A stretch of 64,000 bases of DNA, from assembly GCA_017462345.1 (NCBI GenBank), contig JAFTRI010000026.1:1-64000 (forward strand), read 5' to 3'. The position numbers and the translations under genes were made by a program. The notes beneath the pieces are model-generated. The model saw only the letters and a program-made list of their open reading frames with translations, was not told where the DNA came from and made no database searches. This document shows positions 33,609 through 41,736 of the stretch, piece after piece. The stretch comes from Muribaculaceae bacterium (GTDB taxonomy: Bacteria > Bacteroidota > Bacteroidia > Bacteroidales > Muribaculaceae). Within the stretch, counting starts at the first letter, position 1, and each line of letters opens with the position of its first letter.

Positions 33609-34301
33609 TTATAGTGTACCGGCATTCGCTTTCTGTATCATGGTCTCGTTGGCAGTGATGTAAATCTCGACACGGCGATTCTGTGCACGGCCTTCGGGAG
33701 TGTCATTTGATGCCACATAATCAGCCATGGGGATTCCTGTTGCCGAAATGCGGGAACCGGAAACACCGCTGTTAACCAAATATGTACGTACTGCATCGGC
33801 ACGCTCGTTTGATAATTTCTCGTTTATGCTGTAAGACCCGGTGTTATCGGTATATCCGAATATCTGGATATTGGTATCGGGATTGTTGATAAGTGAGGTC
33901 GCAAACTGGGTAAGCGAGGACTTGGCATTGGTGTTGAGCGTGTATTTTCCTGTCGGGAAAAGGATACCACCGTCAAATGTAACCTTGATAGCCTGTAAAC
34001 CGTTCTGGTCAGTGGTCTCTTCAACCTGTGCGGCCTGTATCCTTTCAAGTTCTTTCTGCTGCTTGTCCATCTTGTTACCGATGAGAGCACCTGCACCTGC
34101 ACCGACAGCCGCTCCGATGCCTGCTCCGATGCCTGCACCTTTGCCTCCGCCTATCAATGCTCCGATACCTGCACCGACAGCAGCGCCGCCACCACCACCG
34201 ATGAGCGCGCCTTTACCAGTATTAGTCATTGTGGAACATCCGGAAGTGAGCAGTATACTTGCAGCAAGAAGTACTGCGCCTGTACATTTTAGAATTTTCA
34301 T
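33609..34301 (-). CDS. OmpA family lipoprotein with glycine-zipper segment
   Basis: A 230-residue lipoprotein: lipobox LTSGC (Cys22), a long Gly/Ala-rich glycine zipper (residues about 31-75: repeated GAGIGA units) that probably inserts in or packs against a membrane, a short helix (QQKELERIQAAQ) and an OmpA C-terminal domain that binds peptidoglycan (IQIFGYTDNTGSYSINEKLS, NERADAVRTYLV, AQNRRVEI). YiaD/Pal-like architecture. Monocistronic: box at 34338-34345 and strong terminator at 33557-33583. Confidence 0.92.
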   Translation of the reverse strand: MKILKCTGAVLLAASILLTSGCSTMTNTGKGALIGGGGGAAVGAGIGALIGGGKGAGIGAGIGAAVGAGAGALIGNKMDKQQKELERIQAAQVEETTDQNGLQAIKVTFDGGILFPTGKYTLNTNAKSSLTQFATSLINNPDTNIQIFGYTDNTGSYSINEKLSNERADAVRTYLVNSGVSGSRISATGIPMADYVASNDTPEGRAQNRRVEIYITANETMIQKANAGTL

Positions 34302-34337
34302 AATGTCATAAATTAAATTAAGTGGATAATTTTTTTA

Positions 34338-34345
34338 CAAATGTA
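34338..34345 (-). promoter_or_regulatory. -7 promoter box of the OmpA lipoprotein gene
   Basis: The minus strand reads TACATTTG; leader about 30 nt. Confidence 0.65.
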
Positions 34346-34470
34346 GTATTTTTATTTAAATATAACCCTATTTGAGTGAAGATTAATTGTCGTTTGGCAG
34401 ACGTATGTAGGTTTACTTTTTATTACAAATAAATTGTGGGATAGTTTTGTCAGGAGTGGGAAATTTTTTC

Positions 34471-34478
34471 TATGTTTG
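34471..34478 (+). promoter_or_regulatory. -7 promoter box of the EamA transporter gene
   Basis: Reads TATGTTTG, ending 11 nt before ATG 34489, so the transcript would begin within about 5 nt of that start codon. Confidence 0.6.
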
Positions 34479-34488
34479 CATTTATGTT

Positions 34489-35421
34489 ATGACTCAATCG
34501 AAGATGGGTAGGAATGCACATACGGCGAAAGGGAACTCCGGAAGTCTCCTGTTTCATGTCGGGGCCTTGCTGACGGTCATGGCGTGGGGAGTGTCCTTTG
34601 TGTCGACCAAGGTTCTTCTGGATAACGGGTTACGTCCTGCGGAGATATATGTCTATCGTTTTACGCTTGCCTATCTTATGCTCCTTGCAGTCAATCATAG
34701 ACGCTTGTTGAGTAATTCCGTCAGAGATGAGGTACTGTTTATGATCTGTGGGCTGTGTGCCGGCTCGATATATTTTATTGCGGAAAATACGGCAATTGAA
34801 TATACGCTGGTTTCCAATGTGTCGCTTATTGTAACAACATCTCCACTCATTACCGCTCTTCTTGTAGGAGTGATCTATAAGAGCGAGAGATTAGGGCTGG
34901 GGACTATGGCCGGCTCGGTGATTGCGTTCCTTGGAGTGGCATGTGTGATATTCAACAGCAGTTTTGTCGTGAAGATGAATCCCATCGGGGACTTGCTTTC
35001 GCTCTCGGCTGCGGCAAGTTGGGCGGTATATAGCCTTGTGTTAAAGAAACTGAATGCGTTATACAGTGTCATGTTCATTTCCCGCAAGACATTTTTCTAT
35101 GGGATCATCACGGCCTTGCCTTATATGCTGTTTGAACCGGGATTGTCATCTCCCGCAGTGCTGCTGGATGCTGCGGTTCTTCCGCATCTGCTGTTCCTCG
35201 GGATGTTCGCGTCGATGCTGGCATACGTTGTGTGGGCGCAGGCAGTAAAGCGGCTTGGGGCTGTAAAAGCATCCAATTATCTGTATTTTTCCCCGATAGT
35301 GACTTTGATTGCGTCGGTGTTTTTCCTTGGAGAACACATAACCGTTGTCGGTTATATAGGGTGTGCTCTCATCCTTGGCGGAGTGTGGCTTGGCGATCTT
35401 CTGAATCGCCGGTTCAGGTGA
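34489..35421 (+). CDS. EamA/DMT family transporter
   Basis: A drug/metabolite transporter with ten predicted membrane segments in two EamA repeats (VMAWGVSFVSTKVLLDNGLRP; ASNYLYFSPIVTLIASVFFL near the second repeat end, typical of the family). Substrate unknown. Starts considered: 34489 (nearly leaderless given the -7 box at 34471-34478) and ATG 34504 (leader about 20 nt); an in-frame start at 34447 lies upstream of the box and is rejected. Its last 8 nt overlap the end of the convergent AlkD-like gene. Confidence 0.9.
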   Translation: MTQSKMGRNAHTAKGNSGSLLFHVGALLTVMAWGVSFVSTKVLLDNGLRPAEIYVYRFTLAYLMLLAVNHRRLLSNSVRDEVLFMICGLCAGSIYFIAENTAIEYTLVSNVSLIVTTSPLITALLVGVIYKSERLGLGTMAGSVIAFLGVACVIFNSSFVVKMNPIGDLLSLSAAASWAVYSLVLKKLNALYSVMFISRKTFFYGIITALPYMLFEPGLSSPAVLLDAAVLPHLLFLGMFASMLAYVVWAQAVKRLGAVKASNYLYFSPIVTLIASVFFLGEHITVVGYIGCALILGGVWLGDLLNRRFR

Positions 35422-36094
35422 GTGTCCGCGGTTCTTCCAAAAATCCTATTTCGTCCAGCATTGACCGGCATAATGATGCGGTCAGTGTGCAGTTGCGCTG
35501 TAATTCGGCAGTCGCGTAATTTTTTGCCTGTTGCAGGTCTGATGGCAACAGGTTGAACATCAGGCGTAATGCCGTATAGCGCTGCATGTCACCGGCTGAT
35601 ACCGCCAATTCCGTTGCAAGCTGTCCGGCAAAATCCGTGTACCGCAAAAGTTTGTGGCACAGGATGTCCGTTACTTCGGCAGTGGGCGATTGGGATATCC
35701 ATATCCGTGCCTTGTCGATGGTGAAACACTCCCGAGGGTAAATCATAGGGGCAAGCAACATGCTTTCACGTGTGGAAGTGTTTTCCCAAAGGGATTGTGC
35801 CACTGATTCGTTACAGGGAGTTTCTGATGCAATCCGGACAAGCTGAGGCAGATTCAGTCCGAATATGATGCGGTAGGGCGCTCCTTGCCGGCGCATGTTG
35901 TCGGCCAATGCCCCGTTACGCAGGGTGAAGAATTTCCGTTTGATTATCTGTATATCGTTAAACTCGGCCAGTGATTTATCTTTTGGTCGCCAATTGTCGG
36001 CAAATGTAAGGATTTTATGTGATAAACCGGTTATTGAGAACAGGGCGAACTGCCAGTTTTCCCTGTGGCAATCCACCCTGTTTTTATGATTCAT
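35414..36094 (-). CDS. AlkD-like (HEAT-repeat DNA alkylation repair fold) protein
   Basis: A 226-residue soluble protein without signal peptide. The central part resembles the AlkD/DNA_alkylation family: PYRIIFGLNLPQLVRIA (like the YGVxxPxLRxIA opening), AQSLWENTSTRESMLLAPMI (like the AxxLWxSxxHExRxLA helix), then TAEVTDILCHKLL. AlkD-type proteins excise or bind alkylated bases; activity here is unproven. The true start is uncertain: ATG 36094 adds about 60 residues before the recognisable domain, and no better ATG precedes it. It starts 11 nt after the MFS gene stop, same strand. Confidence 0.55.
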   Translation of the reverse strand: MNHKNRVDCHRENWQFALFSITGLSHKILTFADNWRPKDKSLAEFNDIQIIKRKFFTLRNGALADNMRRQGAPYRIIFGLNLPQLVRIASETPCNESVAQSLWENTSTRESMLLAPMIYPRECFTIDKARIWISQSPTAEVTDILCHKLLRYTDFAGQLATELAVSAGDMQRYTALRLMFNLLPSDLQQAKNYATAELQRNCTLTASLCRSMLDEIGFLEEPRTLT

Positions 36095-36105
36095 GCAGCT
36101 GTGGC

Positions 36106-37611
36106 TTATTTTTTTATGTTGGGAAGTTCAAGCCCGTAATGTTTCTTCGCATCAAGAGTCTTGAGCCACAATCCGAACAGTAGCGCGAGTCCGCCAAGAC
36201 AGGCAAACAGAACCATTGGCCATGTGTAGTCATACAGCAGCGGGTTCTTGACCAGCTGGCCGGTTTCTTCGTTCATGATCATCGGTACATCGGGATTGGT
36301 GTTCTCGAGAACCGAGCCGATGATCATCGGGAACGCATACAGTCCTATGTTCTGTATCCAGAATATCACGGCGTAGGCAGATCCGAGGAGCTTGCCGTCG
36401 ACGAGTTTCGGTACTGACGGCCAAAGTGATGCCGGGACTAAAGAGAATGAGATGCCGAGCAATACGATTGCAGCGTAGGCCACAATGTAGGCTGTCATGG
36501 GTGTCGGTTCACCTGCGGGAACATGGGCTACTGCCGGCAACAGGAATGCAAATGTGAGGTGGCACACAATCATAAGCAATGCACCGTATATCAACATTGT
36601 CGCACCCTTGCCTCTTGAGTCGAGGAACTTTCCGAGGAACGGGGTGATCGCAGCTGCGCCAAGCGGGAACACGAAGAATACCCATCCGGCCTCTTTTTCA
36701 CTGATTCCGAGGTTGCATTGCAGCATGTTGTTGGCATACTTCTGGAACGGGAATATTGCCGAGTAGTACAGTACACACAGCAGGGCTACGATCCAGAAGA
36801 CTTTTGACGAGAAGATGTATTTCAGGTCACTGATCTTGAACGGGTCATCTTTTTCCTCTTTAACTCCTGTCTGCTTTTCAAGAGCCTTGTCCATGAATGA
36901 ATAAACGATGAATGCCATAAGCCCGATCAATAACAGCAGGACTGCAAGCCCTACGGGACGTGATACGGAGATCTCCCCTCCGAGTTCAGATATTACCGGA
37001 GAACCGAGGAACACGACGGCAACGCCCACACGAGCTATAGCCATCTCGATACCCATTGCAAGAGCCATTTCCTTTCCGGCAAACCATTTCACGATTCCGC
37101 GTGACACGGTAATACCGGCCATCTCGACACCGCAACCGAAAATCATGAATCCGATTGCCGATAACTTGGCTGAGGCGGGCATCCCTTCATAGAACGGGGT
37201 GATGTTCCACCATGCGGAAGGAAGATTCATGAAACCTTCCATGAATGGCTTGAGGCTGCTGTTGTCAAACCATTCGGTCAATGCAAGATAGTTGACAAAT
37301 GCCCCTATAAGCATTACCGAACCGGAGAGGATTGCAGTGAATCTTACGCCCATCTTGTCAAGTATGATCCCTGCAAAAATCAGGAAGAATACAAACACGT
37401 TCAGGAATGTCTCAGAGCCGGCATAGCAACCGTAGGCGTCTCCTGTCCAGCCTTCAAGACTCTGTAGTGTGGATTTTAACGGCGACAGTACATCCATGAA
37501 GATGTAGCCGAAGAACATCGCCGACGCAAGCAGTACCAAGGCTGTCCATCTGACCCATGCCTTGTCATTGAGAGCTTGCACTTTAGGTGAAACTTTATTT
37601 TCAGTAAGCAT
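36106..37611 (-). CDS. MFS transporter
   Basis: A 501-residue major facilitator with twelve predicted membrane segments. Typical loop motif is DKMGVRFTAILSG between segments 2 and 3; a central cytoplasmic loop (DKALEKQTGVKEEKDDPFKI) separates the halves. The sequence style resembles the MFSD1-like branch often found in Bacteroidetes; substrate unknown, with peptides only a guess. Followed closely by the AlkD-like gene. The promoter box at 37658-37665 leaves a leader of about 40 nt. Confidence 0.88.
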   Translation of the reverse strand: MLTENKVSPKVQALNDKAWVRWTALVLLASAMFFGYIFMDVLSPLKSTLQSLEGWTGDAYGCYAGSETFLNVFVFFLIFAGIILDKMGVRFTAILSGSVMLIGAFVNYLALTEWFDNSSLKPFMEGFMNLPSAWWNITPFYEGMPASAKLSAIGFMIFGCGVEMAGITVSRGIVKWFAGKEMALAMGIEMAIARVGVAVVFLGSPVISELGGEISVSRPVGLAVLLLLIGLMAFIVYSFMDKALEKQTGVKEEKDDPFKISDLKYIFSSKVFWIVALLCVLYYSAIFPFQKYANNMLQCNLGISEKEAGWVFFVFPLGAAAITPFLGKFLDSRGKGATMLIYGALLMIVCHLTFAFLLPAVAHVPAGEPTPMTAYIVAYAAIVLLGISFSLVPASLWPSVPKLVDGKLLGSAYAVIFWIQNIGLYAFPMIIGSVLENTNPDVPMIMNEETGQLVKNPLLYDYTWPMVLFACLGGLALLFGLWLKTLDAKKHYGLELPNIKK

Positions 37612-37657
37612 AATGTAATATAAAATTGTTATTGTTTCAATGGACCGTTAAAGACCG

Positions 37658-37665
37658 CAAAATTA
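37658..37665 (-). promoter_or_regulatory. -7 promoter box of the MFS gene
   Basis: The minus strand reads TAATTTTG. Confidence 0.6.
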
Positions 37666-37744
37666 GTGAAAATCGTTCAGAATGAAAATAAATTCCTATA
37701 TTCGCGTGAGTTAACAATGTTTTATTTCAAATAAAAGCCAGATT

Positions 37745-38815
37745 ATGCCGGAACGTCAGCCATATACTTTTGACAGGGTTGTCAGAATGGTTATTGCCAT
37801 TGTTGTAGTGTTGCTTGCCCTGTGGCTGTTGAATACGCTGAAAGGGGTACTGCTGCCATTTTGTATCGCATGTCTCATCGCTTACATGCTTGAGCCGTTG
37901 GTGCAGTTCAACCGCAGGCTGTTAAGGCTCGGCGGACGTGTCATAGCAATATTTGTCACCCTGTTTGAGGTCGTTTTCCTTGTTGGGGTATTATGCTATT
38001 TCCTTGTCCCGTCGGTTGTCGATGAAATGCACCGTATGGCGTTACTGTTGCGCCAATATGCGACGAGCGATATGACAATCCCGTTTCTGCCTGACGGTGT
38101 GCATGAATTTCTTAAACGGAATATCGACTTTGAACATCTTTCAGGGATGTTTACCCGTCAGGAGTGGATGAATATTGCTGAAAGGGCATTGTCGTTCATC
38201 AGCAGTGGCGTGGATATTGCAGTGAGCATAGTGGGATGGTTTGTCGTTGTGCTGTATGTCGTGTTCATAATGATTGATTATGACCGTCTAAACAGAGGCT
38301 TTGGACGGATGATCCCGATGCGCTACCGCAGGACCATATTCCGTATCGGCAATGATGTGAAAACGAGTATGAACCATTATTTCAGAGGGCAGGCACTCGT
38401 CGCATTCCTTGTGGGAATCCTGTTCAGTATAGGTTTTCTTGTCATCGATCTGCCTCTTGCCGTTGTGTTGGGGATGTTCATCGGGTTACTCAATATGGTC
38501 CCGTACCTGCAGCTTATCTCCATCCTGCCCACAACGTTGCTGTGTCTTGTCTATTCTGCGGATAACGGCGGTGATTTCTGGCCCATATTCTGGGCGTGTA
38601 TGGCGGTCTATGCCATTGTCCAGGTGATACAGGATTTCTTCCTGGTACCCAGGATCATGGGTAAGGCTATGGGTTTGAATCCGGCACTGATACTGCTGTC
38701 CCTGTCGGTGTGGGGAACGTTGCTCGGACTGCTTGGTCTCATAATCGCTTTGCCTCTTACGACGTTGCTTATCTCTTACTATAACCGGTATATAATCAAG
38801 ACACCGACACCATAA
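37745..38815 (+). CDS. AI-2E (PerM/UPF0118) family membrane protein
   Basis: A 356-residue protein with about eight membrane segments: LLPFCIACLIAYMLEPLV near the start and the conserved C-terminal block FIGLLNMVPYLQLISILPTTLL, QDFFLVPRIMGKAMGLNPALILLSLSVWG and GLIIALPLTTLLI. Members include AI-2 exporter TqsA but also Na+/H+ antiporters and proteins of unknown substrate, so autoinducer export is not implied. TATATTCG at about 37693-37700 is a near-match -7 box. Ends 5 nt before the convergent mltG stop. Confidence 0.9.
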   Translation: MPERQPYTFDRVVRMVIAIVVVLLALWLLNTLKGVLLPFCIACLIAYMLEPLVQFNRRLLRLGGRVIAIFVTLFEVVFLVGVLCYFLVPSVVDEMHRMALLLRQYATSDMTIPFLPDGVHEFLKRNIDFEHLSGMFTRQEWMNIAERALSFISSGVDIAVSIVGWFVVVLYVVFIMIDYDRLNRGFGRMIPMRYRRTIFRIGNDVKTSMNHYFRGQALVAFLVGILFSIGFLVIDLPLAVVLGMFIGLLNMVPYLQLISILPTTLLCLVYSADNGGDFWPIFWACMAVYAIVQVIQDFFLVPRIMGKAMGLNPALILLSLSVWGTLLGLLGLIIALPLTTLLISYYNRYIIKTPTP

Positions 38816-38820
38816 CTGGG

Positions 38821-39843
38821 CTATCTGATTCCCCGACGGTTAAGCTCGGAGCGGTAGCGGCCGGCATTGCGTTGATGAGTGGCATAATCGGCCGCGAAAT
38901 TGTGCCTGCCTGAAAAATCCTCTTTGGCACACATGTATATGTAATTGTGTTCTGGTGCATCGAGTACCGCATCGATAGCGGCTTTTTCGGGTATGCGTAT
39001 AGGTCCGGGAGGCAATCCGGTGTTTCTGTAGGTGTTATAAGGCGATTCTACGGCAAGGTGTTTTCCCGTGATGCGGCGAATCGACAGGTCTCCTACGGCA
39101 AATTTTACAGTGGGGTCGGCCTGCAACATCATCCCTTTTTTCAGACGATTGAGATATAGCCGGGCGACGACAGGACGTTCATCAATGGCATTGGTCTCCT
39201 CCTCCACGATCGACGCCAGCGTAGCAACCTTAACCGGATTAAGTCCGATGGCCTTGGCCTTTTGCCGGCGATTGGCGTCCCAAAAATTATTGCGGTAGTC
39301 AAGCAGTCGTGTGACAACCGATTCGGGAGATGCGTTCCAGTAAAATTCGTAGGTGTCGGGCAGGAACGCCGCGGGAAATTCGGCAACCTTAAATCCTGCT
39401 CCGGGGAGAATCGTGCTGCATGCAGTGATAAAATCATCCCCGTCCCATTCCATCTTGCGTGCAATGCGTTCCGAAAGTTGGCGCACTGTGCGGATATTGT
39501 TTATCGTGACGCGTACAGGTGTCTGTTGTCCACGCATGAGCCTTTTGCCGATATTGTATGCCCGGTCTCCATCTTTTACAAGGTATGCACCGTGGGCATC
39601 GCAAGGGTTTCCGCCAGAGATTTCCCACAGGAAATACGCATTGGTACCTGCGGAGCCGAGACGGGTCTCAAGGGAGTCCCTTATTGAGCCGCTATCGGCA
39701 TTATGCGGTATATATATCCATTGGGATGTGCCGTTATATTCCTTTATCGCAAAGATGAAAGCCCATGCGATAATCGCTATTATTGCCCCCAAGCCTAACG
39801 AGAGGGGGTACAGGTGCTTGTTTTTATTGTTTTCCCGTTTCAT
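38821..39843 (-). CDS. mltG: Endolytic transglycosylase MltG
   Basis: A 340-residue inner-membrane enzyme that cuts nascent glycan strands and limits their length. N-terminal membrane segment (LGAIIAIIAWAFIFAI), then a YceG domain: RVTINNIRTVRQLSERIA, FLPDTYEFYWN, the catalytic Glu in LASIVEEETN, ARLYLNRLKKGMMLQADPTV, SPYNTYRNTGLPPGPI and APEHNYIYMCAKEDFSGRHNFAADYATH. ATG 39843 is the only suitable start. The -7 box at 39850-39857 is so close that the mRNA would start at or next to the ATG (leaderless). Confidence 0.94.
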   Translation of the reverse strand: MKRENNKNKHLYPLSLGLGAIIAIIAWAFIFAIKEYNGTSQWIYIPHNADSGSIRDSLETRLGSAGTNAYFLWEISGGNPCDAHGAYLVKDGDRAYNIGKRLMRGQQTPVRVTINNIRTVRQLSERIARKMEWDGDDFITACSTILPGAGFKVAEFPAAFLPDTYEFYWNASPESVVTRLLDYRNNFWDANRRQKAKAIGLNPVKVATLASIVEEETNAIDERPVVARLYLNRLKKGMMLQADPTVKFAVGDLSIRRITGKHLAVESPYNTYRNTGLPPGPIRIPEKAAIDAVLDAPEHNYIYMCAKEDFSGRHNFAADYATHQRNAGRYRSELNRRGIR

Positions 39844-39849
39844 GGACGA

Positions 39850-39857
39850 CAAATTTA
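39850..39857 (-). promoter_or_regulatory. -7 promoter box of mltG, apparently leaderless
   Basis: The minus strand reads TAAATTTG and ends only 7 nt upstream of ATG 39843. Confidence 0.55.
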
Positions 39858-39970
39858 GCCACAATTACCCGGATTGAAAAATTAAATACGTAATGTGTTG
39901 ACTGGTATGCCATTATGTTCCGTGGATAAAATAAAGTCATAAAAACATTTGGCAGTTAAATAATTTTGCC

Positions 39971-39978
39971 TACCTTTG
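39971..39978 (+). promoter_or_regulatory. -7 promoter box of tRNA-Ser
   Basis: Reads TACCTTTG, with ATTTGG about 20 nt upstream as -33; start about 24 nt before the mature tRNA. Confidence 0.7.
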
Positions 39979-40007
39979 CACTGCTAATCGAAATCAGCAT
40001 ATCCATT

Positions 40008-40094
40008 GGAGAGGTGGGTGAGTGGCTGAAACCAACAGTTTGCTAAACTGTCGTAGGAGTAATCCTACCACGAGTTCGAATCTCGTCCTCTCCG
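40008..40094 (+). tRNA. tRNA-Ser (anticodon GCT)
   Basis: Acceptor GGAGAGG (40008-40014) pairs with CCTCTCC (40087-40093), G73 at 40094. Anticodon loop TTGCTAA gives GCT (reads AGC/AGU). The long variable arm (GTAGGAGTAATCCTAC) is the class II hallmark of tRNA-Ser. T-loop TTCGAAT. CCA is not encoded. Confidence 0.96.
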
Positions 40095-40103
40095 CAATCA
40101 CAC

Positions 40104-40140
40104 AAAGACCTGTAAGCCACAAGTTACAGGTCTTTCCTTT
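40104..40140 (+). terminator. Terminator of tRNA-Ser
   Basis: AAAGACCTGTAA (40104-40115) pairs with TTACAGGTCTTT (40124-40135), followed by CCTTT. Confidence 0.85.
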
Positions 40141-40180
40141 AAAACCAGCATATACACACTACTATTTAAATCAATCATTT

Positions 40181-40903
40181 ATGAAAAAGAATCTACTTGC
40201 AGCGATACTATTGGTAATATCGGCTGTGAATGCTTCGGCTTTGACTCCGGGCATATTTGACCATCTTGGTCTGGGAGTAGGAATTGGAACAACCGGTATT
40301 TCCATCGAGGCGGCAACACCTATTACAAGTTTCGTACAGATGCGTGCCGGAGTATCGATTGTCCCTTCAATCACGTTCAATTCCGATGTTAATGTGGAAT
40401 ACTTGTATGCCGGTCACAAGGGTGTAAGCGATGTTGAATTGGAAGGTGATCTCGGGCGAGTTCAAGGTCAGGTGATTTTCAACGTATATCCCATCCCAAA
40501 GTGCAATTTCTTTATTGCTGCCGGTGCGTATTTCGGCGGAAACACAATAGTAAAGATTGAAGGGCATTCCGATGAATTACAGCAGTTCCATCAAGCTGTT
40601 GACGGTGTGGTGATAGGTGACTATAAGATTCCTGTCGACGAGAACGGTAATGTCAAGGGTGGTATAAAGGTCAGTTCTTTCCGTCCGTATTTCGGTATCG
40701 GTTTCGGACGTGTTGTCCCCGGCAAGCTCTTGAGCTTCAATACCGAGCTTGGTATGCAGATTCATGGCAAACCGAAACTCTATACCGATTATGGCGAGAT
40801 TGATGTACCCGAAGAGTATGATGACAACACTTTCCACAAAATCATGGATAAGGTTACGGTTTATCCGACGCTTACTTTCCGTCTTAATTTCAGAGCATTC
40901 TAA
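40181..40903 (+). CDS. Hypothetical outer-membrane beta-barrel protein
   Basis: A 240-residue protein. The start is ATG 40181 (MKKNLLAAILLVISAVNASA, a clear signal peptide); the open frame upstream merely reads through tRNA-Ser and its terminator. The body has alternating hydrophobic strands (GLGVGIGTTGISIEAATPI, VQMRAGVSIVPSITF, VQGQVIFNVYPIPKCNFFIAAGAYFGG) and a C-terminal strand LTFRLNFRAF ending in Phe, as in BAM substrates. No specific family recognised. Followed by a convergent terminator at 40926-40960. Confidence 0.8.
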   Translation: MKKNLLAAILLVISAVNASALTPGIFDHLGLGVGIGTTGISIEAATPITSFVQMRAGVSIVPSITFNSDVNVEYLYAGHKGVSDVELEGDLGRVQGQVIFNVYPIPKCNFFIAAGAYFGGNTIVKIEGHSDELQQFHQAVDGVVIGDYKIPVDENGNVKGGIKVSSFRPYFGIGFGRVVPGKLLSFNTELGMQIHGKPKLYTDYGEIDVPEEYDDNTFHKIMDKVTVYPTLTFRLNFRAF

Positions 40904-40925
40904 AATCGACCTGACATAAAACACT

Positions 40926-40960
40926 GCGACAGCCATCCGCCAATACCGGGTGGCTGTCGC
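40926..40960. terminator. Terminator hairpin between convergent genes
   Basis: A stem of about 14 bp: GCGACAGCCATCCG (40926-40939) with CGGGTGGCTGTCGC (40947-40960), one G-U pair. Short T-rich sequence on both sides. Confidence 0.7.
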
Positions 40961-40985
40961 TATTATGGCTGATATACGGAGTCTT

Positions 40986-41474
40986 TCAGTGGATGGAGAG
41001 GAAGGTGCCGTCGGGGGAGAATATGATTTCGTCGGGACCGGATTTTTCAAGTTCGACTTTGTAGCCGCGGCTGATGCGTTTTACCGATTCGACAATATTG
41101 AGTTCACCGCGTTTTTCCAATTCGGTGTATGCTTTTGCCGGGAGAATGTCTTTCAGCAGTGATGCAGATAAAACCGCCCTGTTGCCGGCATCGATTTCGA
41201 TAATGTTGCCTTTGGAGTCAAATTCCATGTCGGTGTCATCGGCAAGCTCGACATCGAATTTGCCTGACAGAAACCCTTTCTCGCACTCGGTAATTGCAAT
41301 TCCATTGAAGTGCTTGACTATGAATTTTTTGGCGGAAGCAGGGAGGGAGGAGATATTGACATTTCCTGCTACAGCCGGTTGGGTGGCCTGTCCCTGGAGG
41401 TCCAGGGCAAACAGAAATCCCGCTGCCATGATAATTGCTGCCACTGATAGGGCCTTGAATCTCAGTTGTTTCAT
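40986..41474 (-). CDS. PepSY-like domain protein
   Basis: A 162-residue exported protein: signal peptide (LSVAAIIMAAGFLFALDLQGQA) and two PepSY-like units, each beginning with a Leu-Pro-x-x-Ala/Leu helix (SSLPASAKKFIVKHF; KDILPAKAYTELEKRG) and followed by strands such as KFDVELADDTDMEFDSKGNI and YKVELEKSGPDEIIFSPDG. This is the PepSY_like (BLIP-like) group, very common in Bacteroidales as small periplasmic proteins of unknown function. Convergent with the preceding barrel gene. Confidence 0.8.
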   Translation of the reverse strand: MKQLRFKALSVAAIIMAAGFLFALDLQGQATQPAVAGNVNISSLPASAKKFIVKHFNGIAITECEKGFLSGKFDVELADDTDMEFDSKGNIIEIDAGNRAVLSASLLKDILPAKAYTELEKRGELNIVESVKRISRGYKVELEKSGPDEIIFSPDGTFLSIH

Positions 41475-41637
41475 CGTAATGAGGTTTTAGTTAATAATAG
41501 GTTACTATGGTATAAGACAATAAAACATACAAAAGGTTTAACGGCATGATACGGAAGAAATGCTGTAAAACTGGTTGAAATATTGGGGAATAATGATTTT
41601 TCTGAGTAAGTTTAGTGATGTTTTTTAGAATTTTTTG

Positions 41638-41645
41638 TAATTTTG
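41638..41645 (+). promoter_or_regulatory. -7 promoter box of the large modular secreted protein
   Basis: Reads TAATTTTG; predicted leader of about 85 nt, long by the standard of this window. Confidence 0.6.
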
Positions 41646-41736
41646 CCGCTCAATATTAGAATTTTGACAGCATCTTAATCCGTACATTATCAATTTTGTA
41701 ATCAATACATCTATAAATTAATCTAAACTACAAACT

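Noticed and set aside
37745-38815. Autoinducer-2 exporter
   Set aside because: The family name covers several transport activities; nothing here points to AI-2 (no luxS in the window).
40022-40180. N-terminal extension of the 40181 barrel protein
   Set aside because: The frame reads through tRNA-Ser and its terminator; a clear signal peptide starts at ATG 40181.
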